Shown here piece after piece: positions 35,600 to 43,851 of a stretch of 46,381 bases of DNA. The DNA comes from CAUZFZ01 sp963579025 (lineage in GTDB: Bacteria > Planctomycetota > Planctomycetia > Planctomycetales > Planctomycetaceae). The DNA lies in assembly GCA_963579025.1 (NCBI GenBank), contig CAUZFZ010000072.1, forward strand, positions 1-46,381. Reading direction: 5' to 3'. Made by a program: the position numbers and the translations under genes. The notes beneath the pieces are model-generated. The model saw nothing but the letters and a program-made list of their open reading frames with translations. It was not told the DNA's origin and made no database searches. How positions within the stretch are numbered: the first letter of the stretch is position 1; each line of letters opens with the position of its first letter.

Positions 35600-37219
35600 T
35601 CAGCGCAGGTCCCGACGTCGAATTTTGCCCGTTGTTGTCATGGGAAGCGCATCCATGAATTCAATTTCTCGTGGATACTCGTGTGCCGCCAGGTTGTGTT
35701 TGACGAAATCCTGAATCTCACGGCTCAATTCAGTGGAGGCTGCGAAGCCCTCGGCAAGTTGCACAAAGGCTTTCACGATCTGGCCTCTCAGCTCGTCCGG
35801 TGCCGGCACAACGGCCGCCAGTGCAACCGCCGGGTGTTTAATGAGACTCTCTTCAATCTCAGTTGGGCCAATGCGATAGCCGGCACTGATGATCACATCG
35901 TCTTTGCGGCCCTTGAACCAGAATCGCCCGTCCTCATCCTTGACACCCAGGTCACTGCTGCACGCCCAGTCGCCTTTGAATTTCGCCTCTGTCGCCGCGG
36001 GGTTGTTCCAGTACTCCAGAAAGAACACTGGATCGTCGCCGCGCTGGAAGGCGATCTCTCCCATTGAGCCGGGCGGCAAGACATTTCCGTCGTCGTCGAT
36101 GACCTCCACCGTGTGACCGGGATAAGCCCGGCCCATGGATCCGGGGATGACATCCAGGATTTCCTGACAATTGCCAATAACGTAGTTGGCTTCCGTCTGC
36201 CCATAAATTTCGTTGATCGACGCCCCCAGCTCCTGCGTAGCCCATGCGAGTGTCTCTGCCCCCAGGGCTTCGCCGCCACTCATCACCGTACGCAGATTGA
36301 GCTGGAATCGCTCCCGGATGTTCGAGACTTCTCGCATCATCTTGAGCACAGTCGGCGGCAGGAATGCATTTCGGATCTGATACTTCTCGATCAGGTGCAG
36401 TGCGTGTTCCGGATCAAACTTCCGCGATCGACTGGCCAGGACAGGCAGTCCGAAAAACCAACTGGGCATGAGGATATCCATCAAGCCGCCAATCCATGCC
36501 CAGTCCGCCGGAGTCCATGCCACATCGCCAGGCTGCGGGTAGAAGTTGTGCGACAGGATAAATCCTGGCAGATGGCCGAGCAGATATCGGTGGGCGTGCA
36601 GCGCGCCTTTGGGAGGCCCCGTCGTCCCCGACGTGTAAATGATGATCGCAGGATGGTCGGCCGACGTCCTGACCGTTTCGAATTCAGATGATGATCGCCG
36701 CAACGCCTGATGAAAATCGACCTCATCATGCTCAGGTGATCCGTCCACCAGGAAGACCTGCTCGAGCGCCGGCAAGGCGTCACGGATTGCGTGGATCTTC
36801 GGCCGATTTTCGGTGTCCGTCACGACGGCCTTCGTACCGGAATCAGAAAGCCGATACTCGAGCGCCTCCGGGCCGAACAGGTTCGCCAGTGGGACGGCAA
36901 TTGCGCCGAGCTTGTAAATGGCGATGTGCGCAACGGCCGTTTCCGGTCGTTGGGGCAGCACAATGCCAATCCGGTCACCACGTTGAATTCCCAGCGCCGC
37001 AAGCGCATTGGCAAACCGATTGGCGTTCTGCTGAATGTCGCGGAAGGTATGTCTTTCCTCGCGTCCGGAATCGTCTTCGTAGTACAGCGCAATTCGGTCG
37101 GGGTCTGACACGTGCCGGTCGCAAACCGCCTCGGCCATATTGAACGTTTCTGGGACGTCCCACCGAAACTCTTCGACGATGCGGTCCCAGCTCCCGAGAC
37201 TCCGGTCGATAAAGCTCAT
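35600..37219 (-). CDS. AMP-binding acyl-CoA synthetase
   Basis: This 539-residue acyl-adenylate/thioester-forming enzyme activates a carboxylic acid with ATP and CoA. Motifs are IIYTSGTTGPPKGALHAHRY (A3, P-loop), INEIYGQTEANY (A5), CSSDLGVKDEDGRFWFKGRKDD (A7/A8 region) and MTTTGKIRRRDLR at the end, with the catalytic Lys. It most resembles medium-chain/ACSM- or acetate-type synthetases. It converges on the crotonase gene with a 28-bp gap, so it is not in the same operon, but it would supply CoA esters to it. Its acid substrate is unknown. Confidence 0.9.
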   Translation of the reverse strand: MSFIDRSLGSWDRIVEEFRWDVPETFNMAEAVCDRHVSDPDRIALYYEDDSGREERHTFRDIQQNANRFANALAALGIQRGDRIGIVLPQRPETAVAHIAIYKLGAIAVPLANLFGPEALEYRLSDSGTKAVVTDTENRPKIHAIRDALPALEQVFLVDGSPEHDEVDFHQALRRSSSEFETVRTSADHPAIIIYTSGTTGPPKGALHAHRYLLGHLPGFILSHNFYPQPGDVAWTPADWAWIGGLMDILMPSWFFGLPVLASRSRKFDPEHALHLIEKYQIRNAFLPPTVLKMMREVSNIRERFQLNLRTVMSGGEALGAETLAWATQELGASINEIYGQTEANYVIGNCQEILDVIPGSMGRAYPGHTVEVIDDDGNVLPPGSMGEIAFQRGDDPVFFLEYWNNPAATEAKFKGDWACSSDLGVKDEDGRFWFKGRKDDVIISAGYRIGPTEIEESLIKHPAVALAAVVPAPDELRGQIVKAFVQLAEGFAASTELSREIQDFVKHNLAAHEYPREIEFMDALPMTTTGKIRRRDLR

Positions 37220-37564
37220 CCAGCCATCCTTTACGGACTCGGCGAGACCCGAATGACGTCAAGGGCCGTGGACGTCGGATCCCGCGGATTGAACACGGCC
37301 CTGACCTGCATGCAGATCGTCCCCCGTCGCAGCCGCGTGGTCAAGAAAACGGACGCCGCGTGACTCCAGTGGTTGCAACACAAGCTTCACCGCTTGAGTG
37401 CCATCAAGACATATCCGACGACCGTTCCCGGTCGTCGCATCGTTTCCTCTGCCAGGATTACACGCCGATGCTCGCATCGTACGCGCGGATCCTCAATGAT
37501 CCGGGTCGGAGCCATCTCCGTGCTCGTCCTCATCCGTTGCCATCGACCTGCGGAAGGAGAAGTC
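37220..37564. other. Gap upstream of the selenoprotein candidate
   Basis: This 345-bp gap between the divergent synthetase and selenoprotein genes has no gene I can support. It holds a strong hairpin at 37416-37437 and a Shine-Dalgarno AAGGAGA at 37554-37560, four bases before ATG 37565. Confidence 0.55.
37416..37437 (+). repeat. Perfect 9-bp hairpin in the leader of the selenoprotein candidate
   Basis: CGACGACCG (37416-37424) pairs with CGGTCGTCG (37429-37437) around a TTCC tetraloop. The stem is exact and GC-rich. It lies 127 bp before the start codon and has no U-tract, so it is not a classical terminator. It may be part of a leader RNA or a protein-binding inverted repeat. Confidence 0.55.
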
Positions 37565-38824
37565 ATGCCGACTCGGTTTTCTGCCTTCGTATTGTCAGTT
37601 GCTTATGCCTGCGGCGCGTCGCACGCCGCTGAAGCGATTCCAAACGACGAGTTCGATCATATCCGCGCTCAGATCGCACCGCAGGAAGGCGAGTCCAGGC
37701 ATCTGGACGACGTGCCATGGGTAGCAACGCTGTGGGAAGCGCGACAGAAAGCGGCGGCCGATGGGAAACCGATATTTGTATTTGCCACCGGATATCATCC
37801 ACTGGGGGTTTGCTGAGGAATGGGTGGCGGAAACCGGTCCGGTTTCTTCAAGAATCCTGAAAATGCGGCGTTGATCACAAATCACTGTGTGCCGGTGGCG
37901 ATCGACACATATCGAGCTGGTCGCGCGACGGACGCCGAGGCTGAATTCGGCGAGCGCGTATCGGAAAATGCAACAAATAATTTCACGCTCGTGACAGCCG
38001 ACGGAAAGGTGCTGGGAAGCTGTTTGCGTGAATCGCTTGCCAGTCTGCTTGAAAAGTGGAACGCGTTACCAGCCGAGCAACGTCAGCCAGGTGCGATAAA
38101 AGTCCCCGAGTTGCGCGGACGTGATGCGCGTTGGGCATGGGCGGACCCACCCGCCGGAAGCATCGTCCTGAAGGTCTTTGCGCGCAATCTGAAACGGGAC
38201 GGGGACGCACACCTTGTTCGTGGCGATTATCTGTACCCCAAGTCGTGGCCGAGCAAAGACGCTTATCGCGACTCTCTTTGGATTACCCGTTCCGAGTGGC
38301 AGGCGCTCGTGCCGAAGAATCCGCAGTCCGGCGATGTCGTGAATGTGCCGGATACGTTGAGGCAGAGGGTCTTTCGATTTTGTTTGAACGAACGCTTTCG
38401 CACTTACGATCGACCGTGGAAACCGGACGAGTTGCGCGGTGGAAAAATTTCTGTCACCGTCAATGAGGTTTCGAAAACCCGCGTGCGCTTGCGCTTCGAT
38501 GGTTTTGCCAGCATTGCTTCGGACGCTGACACCAGGATGGCGACCAATGGTTATGACGGAAGCCTGCTGGGCTGGCTGGAGTATGACCGCGACAAACAGC
38601 AGTTCACCCGCTTCGATGTCCTGGCACTCGGCGAAAGCTGGTGGAACGAACCGAGCAGTGATCCGGCATTCGCAGAGTTATTTGCGAAGAACTTCGGCCG
38701 AATTACCGTTGGCGTATCCTTTCAACTTGCGCCGCCAGGATCCGGCTTCGCACGAATCCCGCCTGGCTCGCACTTCGCCTGGTCCAAACGAAAAGACTAC
38801 CTGGGCAAGAGTCCCGAAGAATAG
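37565..38824 (+). CDS. Putative secreted thioredoxin-like selenoprotein (TGA at 37814 read as Sec)
   Basis: Two open frames in the same frame are interrupted once, by TGA at 37814-37816. Read through, they give 419 residues with Cys83-Sec84. The N-terminus MPTRFSAFVLSVAYACGASH is a signal peptide (cleaved near ASHA-AEA). A thioredoxin-like start follows: WVATLWEARQKAAADGKPIF, then VFATGYHPLGVC, the TGA, GMGGGNRSGFFKNPENAAL and ITNHCVPVAID. The TGA thus falls at the redox-active loop after strand one, where CxxC normally lies. The rest (about 200-419) is a beta-rich domain unlike any I can name. AAGGAGA at 37554-37560 supports ATG 37565, and no second Shine-Dalgarno precedes the downstream ATG 37820. 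A hairpin after the TGA looks like a bacterial SECIS. The alternative is a nonsense-mutated pseudogene. The Sec machinery is not visible here. Confidence 0.78.
37830..37846 (+). promoter_or_regulatory. Candidate bacterial SECIS hairpin
   Basis: GAAACC (37830-37835) pairs with GGTTTC (37841-37846) in a perfect 6-bp stem, extendable by one G-U. The apical loop is GGTCC (37836-37840). The loop begins 19 nt after the TGA, inside the 16-37 nt range known for bacterial SECIS elements, and its first two bases are G, as that model requires. The GGUC loop matches the E. coli fdhF type. The element lies within the coding sequence, as bacterial SECIS elements do. Confidence 0.72.
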
Positions 38825-38873
38825 TGTTGGTGAGACGTTTCTAACTCGGCAGACTATTTCGGGAACTCATGCC

Positions 38874-39233
38874 ATGAAGCATGCTATTGGGTCGGCGCTG
38901 CTACTGTCTTGTCTGTTCACAGTATCGGCCGGATACGCTCACGCTCAGGGTCGCCAGGCGGTGAAGCTGGAGAACCCCTTCGCGGCTCACCACCGATTGC
39001 AACCTGTTAGCTCGGTGCTGACGGTAACAAAACCACCAACAAGTCCGCGTCAGAATACTGGTCGAAAGACGGTGCCCTCGCGTCCAGCGTCTCTCAGAAT
39101 GAAAGTGAGTGTGAGACGGCAATCAACGCTCTCGAAAACTCACTGCGCCGCCAAACTCATTCTGTACGTATATGACGTGATCCTTGCAAGCTATGCATGG
39201 ATATGTAAATGTGCCACTGCTTACGTAACGTGA
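38874..39233 (+). pseudogene. Small secreted protein gene, possibly frameshifted
   Basis: ATG 38874 opens a good signal peptide, MKHAIGSALLLSCLFTVSAG, cleaved near AHAQG. The frame runs 119 codons to 39233, but its last 60 codons look unnatural (Cys and Lys-rich, ending ASYAWICKCATAYVT). From about 39005 the next frame reads DGNKTTNKSASEYWSKDG and then SECETAINALENSLRRQTHS, a more protein-like sequence ending at 39175. A single frameshift near 39005-39030 would join the signal peptide to it. Function is unknown. It follows the selenoprotein candidate by 49 bp. Confidence 0.4.
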
Positions 39234-39276
39234 TTCTTGCACTGCCGTCAAGTCGAGACGCCGAAGGGGAGTGAAC

Positions 39277-40704
39277 ATGAGCACTTATTCACAGCCTTCC
39301 ATGTGGGCGACGCTCTTATCGAATTTGCCGAAAATCTGCCGTGAGGCGTCAGAGCCACTGGTCGCCTTAGAGAAATCCATGCGTTCTCTCCTGACACGAG
39401 CGGAGCGCGAAACCGTCACGCTCTATCGCCCAGTGCAGAGATCAACGGCGAATCGGTTGGCAGTCGTGTCCATCTCAAGTACCGAGGAGACTTCGTATCC
39501 GCCGCTAAGCGAAACCGTATTCCAGAATCTAAGCCGCGATGCTCAATTGATCTTCGATCTGAGAACTGACCCGTCAGGTGCGGAACACGTGGTGTTGTCA
39601 CTCGCCGAACCGCAGGTTGCATTGGCAATGCCCAACTAGCATTGGCAATGCCCAACTATCCGGGGTTACGTGCTACCCTATCGGACGACCCAGAGTCCGC
39701 GCTGGACTACTTGAGCATGGTTGCGCTGCTCCTCGGAACCAATGAGCAAGAAAACACATCGCGCCAACACTCACAACGACGCCGGGCAACCCAGCAGATT
39801 GCTACTCTGACTGGGCCTCCACAATCGGTTGCTCGCGAACTCTGTGTGATCTGGCAACATCTGACTGGCGCTCTCGCTGCCAGAATGTGGCTGCATAATT
39901 CAAGCATCGGCACACTTGATCTATTTGAAGAGTCGTTCAAAGAGGGATACAGAGAGTTGAAACGAAACCTCTGTAACACACTTCCAGTCAAGTCTGTGGC
40001 AGGACACGCTCTCAGCACGGGCCAAGTCCAAATTCTTCGCGACCCGCGTACGCTTCCCGACTGGTACCCAGACCCCGAATTCGACCGATTAGCAGACAAA
40101 GCACTCGGCCTAGTCTGCATTCCCCTAATGACTAACCCGTTCTCAGAAGGCGGCACCGACGGGACTTGTATCGGAACAATCGACATGCACGTCACAGATG
40201 TCGGCGTGATCGATCACCCGCCCGAAAGTCTACTTCTATTGGGCCAACATACTGCGGCTGCCATTCAGCGTTCCCGGTCTTCCGATCGCCGCGAGGCAGT
40301 GGAAACAATCAACGGAATCGCCTTGGGCCTAATCGCACCAGACGCGTCGTCATTGCGAAGTCCGATCGCGATGAAGGCAGAGTTCTTGAATGCTGTCAAA
40401 GACCTCGTATGCGAACGCACAAATGCGCATGCAGTGTCCATATTTGAGGCCGATGACTCTGGGCAAAGACTTCGGTGCTGCGCGACAACTGGTCTTGAAC
40501 ACCCTCACAACGCCCTCCCGTTCGATGACATTACATATGCCCCTGGCGAAGGTGTCACAGGGACGGTCTTCCACGACAACGCCGCGCTCATTTCTGCCGA
40601 CGTCCAGTCTGACCCGAATTACAAAGGGAAGTATTGTGAAACATCCACACTCAGCGATCGGCTCGGCAGGAGGGGGCCATTTATCGCAGTACCACTTCCC
40701 GGCA
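39277..40704 (+). pseudogene. GAF-domain sensor gene, frameshifted and truncated by IS66
   Basis: ATG 39277, after an AAGGGGAG ribosome site, opens a frame that stops at TAG 39637. The stop is created by an exact 20-bp tandem duplication (39619-39658). Removing one copy restores a continuous frame through ALAMPNYPGLRATLSDDP and on to at least 40704. The product would be about 469 residues with two GAF-like regions: about residues 175-325 (VARELCVIWQHLTGALAARMW, LVCIPLMTNPFS) and about 365-465 (VKDLVCERTNAHAVSIFEAD, APGEGVTGTVFHD). The second GAF is cut off by the IS66 left end at 40705 and is not found again on the other side. Any output domain is lost. Base composition is visibly less GC-rich than in neighbouring genes, suggesting acquired DNA. 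Confidence 0.82.
39619..39658. repeat. Exact 20-bp tandem duplication
   Basis: The unit gcattggcaatgcccaacta occurs at 39619-39638 and again at 39639-39658, with no change. Because 20 is not a multiple of three it shifts the reading frame and makes the TAG stop at 39637-39639. It is a likely replication-slippage event and recent, since the copies are identical. Confidence 0.95.
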
Positions 40705-40719
40705 GTAACCGTTCACGGT
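40705..40719 (+). repeat. IS66 left terminal inverted repeat
   Basis: GTAACCGTTCACGGT is an exact inverted match to the right end at 42251-42265. It lies at the junction with the interrupted GAF gene. Confidence 0.93.
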
Positions 40720-40768
40720 CTCCAGGAAGGCGCGCACGTCGATCGGCGGGGAGTGCTATCGGGAGCCG

Positions 40769-42199
40769 TTACTGCGATAATGGGAGCAGTGTGGGAGGCG
40801 ATAAGCCACCAAGCCAGGCGGATACCGCGCTCGACAGGAATTCGAAGGGCGAACGACCCCGCTGGCGGCACGTCGCGATGACTGTCCAGATGCGCTCCAG
40901 CCAGCGGCGACCCCATTCGCTCCGCGTTCCTTGAGTCATTTTCCGGTCGATCACGACAAAGCGAATCGGCTGCTCCGCCACATTGTTCGTCGGATCAATG
41001 CCCGGAGTGGTAATAAACCTCAGGTAGCTGTCTCCATGCAGACGAAACCGATTCGCGAGGTTCTGAGATTCCCGGATGTTCGGAACACGCGTAATCGCTT
41101 CCCCCAGCACCAGGTTGCCGGAATCCTCGAGTTTGCCTGCAAACTCGTCCGCCGGATAATCATCTCGACGGTGGAACAATGAAAACAGCTCACGCACCGC
41201 CTTCAGAACCCGCTTCCCATAACGTCGGTTGCGTTTGTCCGGGTGTTCGGCCAGAAACTTCAGGTCGCGGATCAGGTGCGCCAGGCAGAACTGCAGCAGC
41301 ACGTCAAAATCACCCATGAACTTGCGGTAGGCACTGAAGTAGTCACACCCGATGACACCTGCGAACGCTTTTCCCAGGACGTCTACCAGAACCTGCGAGC
41401 CACGGGATTCATCAATGCGGAACAGACTGAACAGTGCCGACCGGAACACCCAGGTCCACAGTCGTCGGCCCTTCTCCTTGTGTCCGGTTTCGTCGATATT
41501 GAGGATCGGCTGCTCGCGCAGGCTCTGCAGGAGTTCCTCATACGTTCCCTCCAGTATGCCACTCACACTGCGACACACTTTGGCCAGGTAACCGGTGCTC
41601 AGTCCGATGCCACACACATCCCGGAGGAAGTCCCGAACCATTGTGTACGACGCGTGCATCGGTCCCTTGAGATACGCAATCATTGACCTCAGAAGCGGCC
41701 CACACAGGCCGGCCTTCCGGACGTCTTCCGGCAGCGGGGTGTAATGCGTCAACTGGCAGGCGTGACACCACACGGCCATCGCCCGGTGCTCAGTGACCAC
41801 AGGACTGATCACGAGTTCGATCTGTTGCGTGATCCGCGGCGGTTCGTCAGTGGGCACGACGTCTCCGCCACAATGAGGACACTCCTGAGCGTGGTACTCG
41901 AACGCGCCGTCGAGATCGTCCTCCGGGACCAGGGGCCGCAGATGACGGTCGTGTCCCGGCTGCCCGCCGGGTTTTCGTTTTGATCCGTCCCGCTTCTTCC
42001 CACGCTTCCCATTCGCCGACTTATCGGGCGGCGGATTGGTAATATCGCTGGACGGAGGCTTCGACGAGTTTCGGGAGTTCTTCTTTGCAGCGGCGAGTTC
42101 CGCTTCGAGCACGGCGAGGCGCTCCTGCAACCGAGCCAGTTGCTGGCTCAGTTCGAAACACTGCGGGCAGTTGGTGGCGGTCTTCCCTGACGGCGTCAT
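40769..42199 (-). CDS. tnpC: IS66-family transposase
   Basis: This is an intact 476-residue DDE transposase. Residues 18-45 are a leucine-zipper-like coiled coil (LARLQERLAVLEAELAAAKK), followed by SRNSSKPPSSD and a basic Gly/Lys/Pro linker typical of IS66. A zinc finger lies around residues 109-135 (CPHCGGD) plus further Cys residues (VWCHACQLTHY). Catalytic residues fall in ILNIDETGHKEKG (Asp), VIGCDYFSAY (Asp) and PTNNVAEQPIRFVVIDRK (Glu). Start ATG 42199 gives MTPSGKTATNCPQC. As the frame is undamaged, the element may still be mobile. Confidence 0.97.
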   Translation of the reverse strand: MTPSGKTATNCPQCFELSQQLARLQERLAVLEAELAAAKKNSRNSSKPPSSDITNPPPDKSANGKRGKKRDGSKRKPGGQPGHDRHLRPLVPEDDLDGAFEYHAQECPHCGGDVVPTDEPPRITQQIELVISPVVTEHRAMAVWCHACQLTHYTPLPEDVRKAGLCGPLLRSMIAYLKGPMHASYTMVRDFLRDVCGIGLSTGYLAKVCRSVSGILEGTYEELLQSLREQPILNIDETGHKEKGRRLWTWVFRSALFSLFRIDESRGSQVLVDVLGKAFAGVIGCDYFSAYRKFMGDFDVLLQFCLAHLIRDLKFLAEHPDKRNRRYGKRVLKAVRELFSLFHRRDDYPADEFAGKLEDSGNLVLGEAITRVPNIRESQNLANRFRLHGDSYLRFITTPGIDPTNNVAEQPIRFVVIDRKMTQGTRSEWGRRWLERIWTVIATCRQRGRSPFEFLSSAVSAWLGGLSPPTLLPLSQ

Positions 42200-42250
42200 A
42201 GCAAGCGAACTTTACAAGACGACGCCAAACACACGAAGACCAGTCGTCAC

Positions 42251-42265
42251 ACCGTGAACGGTTAC
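42251..42265 (-). repeat. IS66 right terminal inverted repeat
   Basis: ACCGTGAACGGTTAC is the exact reverse complement of the left end. Bases 42266-42399 beyond it hold no gene I can support and do not continue the interrupted GAF gene. Confidence 0.93.
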
Positions 42266-42399
42266 CTCAGTTGTTTGACCTTACCGGACACTCATGCGCT
42301 TCTCGGTTGGTCCCCTGGCGTGCAACTGCCAGGTCCGTTCTTCCGACGGTGTGGTGGAGTTTCCATCAAGAAGCTAGACGTCTCATCAGCAAGCTGATC

Positions 42400-43851
42400 T
42401 TATACAACTGCACCTTGACCACGCAGAGTCGCACGCAGCAACTCAATATCAAGTGTCCGCGGTGTGACATCCTGCTTGATCGAGAGGGCTGCTGCGGTGC
42501 CCGCGGCTTCGCCGGTCGCGTAACACGGAGGAATCACGCGGGCCGATGCCGCTCCTTCGTGGTCGGCGGAAATTGGCCGACCGGCGACCAGTAGATTGCT
42601 GACCTGACGTGGTACGAGACAACGGTACGGGATTTCGTAGTGATCGGAACGAATCCCCTCCAAACGACCGCGCGGCCCTTCAGGGTCGTGGATGTCGATG
42701 GGATACGAACACTGGGCGACACCGTCATCGAACCTGCGTCCTTCGAGCACGTCCTGTCCGTTGAGCACATAGTCTCCCAGAATGTGTCGCGTTTCGCGTA
42801 TGCCAACCTGACTCGCGGTCGCAATCAACTGTGCGTCTTCCAGGCCCGGGCAATGAGATCGCAGGAAACGCACTAAGTCCCAGGCCTGCCGTCGACTCTC
42901 GATCTCGGCACGAGACAAGTCATCCGGGTTGGTTCCATCGATATTCTGAACGCGAGTCGTGTTGATTCGCCATTGCCCCGGAGTCGGTTCACGATAGAGA
43001 TTCAGAAACTCTCTCTCCAGTGTCCACTCGCCGCGAGCTCTCGCCTTCTTGACAATGCACTCAAACAGACGCTCTCCCGGGTGCAGGATCTCGTGTTCCC
43101 GCATCCAGTTTGCTACCTCGTCGTCATTCACATTACCAATGGACAAGAACAGCGTGACGGGCATCATCCTGCCGTCTTGGCGCCGGCCCATTTCAAATGG
43201 TGCGCCCGCTTTGACGGAAATGTCGCCATCACCTGAAGTGTCAATCACGACTTTCGGCCGCAGCAGACCGAGACCGGCCTTATCGAGAATGACGACTTCG
43301 GTAATCCGTTCGCCCTGCATCACGACGTCCACAAAGGATGTGTGAAATCGTATTTGTGCGCCCGAGTCGCAGACCATTTCCAGGGCCGCCATCTTGAGCG
43401 ATTCCACATGAAACGGAGTCACGTTGGCATGGCCCAGCTTGATGAACGATGACCACGCCGTGCCGGGTTCAGTCGTCGAGGGATCCACAGCGCCACCCAT
43501 CGCGACCATTCGGTCGATGACCTCCTGGAAGATGCCGGCGACCAGTTGCCGTTTGCCGTCTGCGGTGTAGGACGTCATGAAAGGTCCGACCATGCCAGCC
43601 GTAGAAGTGCCTCCCAGAAAGCCATATCTCTCGACCACTACGGTCGACGCACCGTTCCGGGCCGCAGCAGACGCTGCGGCAATCCCCGCTGACCCACCGC
43701 CGATCACGGCGACGTCCACGGCAGCACGTAGTGGAATGCTCCACGTCCGGCTGACTGTTTCAGGAGTATCCGACATGTCAACGAGTCCATCTGAAAGTAG
43801 TCGACGCCCTGAGCGGTCACTCCGCTTTCCCAGGTAAGGCACGGACTTCAT
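42400..43851 (-). CDS. FAD-dependent oxidoreductase
   Basis: This 483-residue flavoprotein has a Rossmann FAD motif, DVAVIGGGSAGIAAASAAA, followed by STVVVERYGFLGGTSTAGMV. Later features are VVIDTSGDGDISVKAGAPFE (second nucleotide-contact region) and ISADHEGAASARVIPPCYAT near the C-terminus. This matches the FAD_oxidored family common in planctomycetes, often with unknown substrates. Its ATG 43851 overlaps the upstream gene's stop by 4 bp (ATGA), indicating coupling. An internal ATG at 43776 (MSDTPETVSRTW) is a possible alternative start. The C-terminal end lies 135 bp from the IS66 element. Confidence 0.88.
   Translation of the reverse strand: MKSVPYLGKRSDRSGRRLLSDGLVDMSDTPETVSRTWSIPLRAAVDVAVIGGGSAGIAAASAAARNGASTVVVERYGFLGGTSTAGMVGPFMTSYTADGKRQLVAGIFQEVIDRMVAMGGAVDPSTTEPGTAWSSFIKLGHANVTPFHVESLKMAALEMVCDSGAQIRFHTSFVDVVMQGERITEVVILDKAGLGLLRPKVVIDTSGDGDISVKAGAPFEMGRRQDGRMMPVTLFLSIGNVNDDEVANWMREHEILHPGERLFECIVKKARARGEWTLEREFLNLYREPTPGQWRINTTRVQNIDGTNPDDLSRAEIESRRQAWDLVRFLRSHCPGLEDAQLIATASQVGIRETRHILGDYVLNGQDVLEGRRFDDGVAQCSYPIDIHDPEGPRGRLEGIRSDHYEIPYRCLVPRQVSNLLVAGRPISADHEGAASARVIPPCYATGEAAGTAAALSIKQDVTPRTLDIELLRATLRGQGAVV

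Larger units (their letters stand above)
40705..42265. mobile_element. IS66-family insertion sequence, single transposase gene
   Basis: The element is 1561 bp with 15-bp perfect terminal inverted repeats, GTAACCGTTCACGGT (40705-40719) and its complement (42251-42265). It carries one intact transposase on the minus strand, with no TnpA/TnpB accessory genes, like the ISBst12-type subgroup of IS66. IS66 elements normally make an 8-bp target duplication. The flanks here are tcccggca on the left and ctcagttg on the right, which do not match. An adjacent deletion or recombination after insertion is likely. It interrupts the GAF gene. Confidence 0.92.

Noticed and set aside
37820..38824. Separate gene starting at ATG 37820
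   Set aside because: It is in the same frame as the upstream signal-peptide-bearing frame, lacks its own ribosome binding site and begins in the middle of a thioredoxin-like fold. Treated as the second part of a selenoprotein gene.
42271..42594. Plus-strand open frame just right of the IS66 element
   Set aside because: Most of it is antisense to the flavoprotein gene, and the first 130 bp do not match a known transposase or continue the GAF gene.
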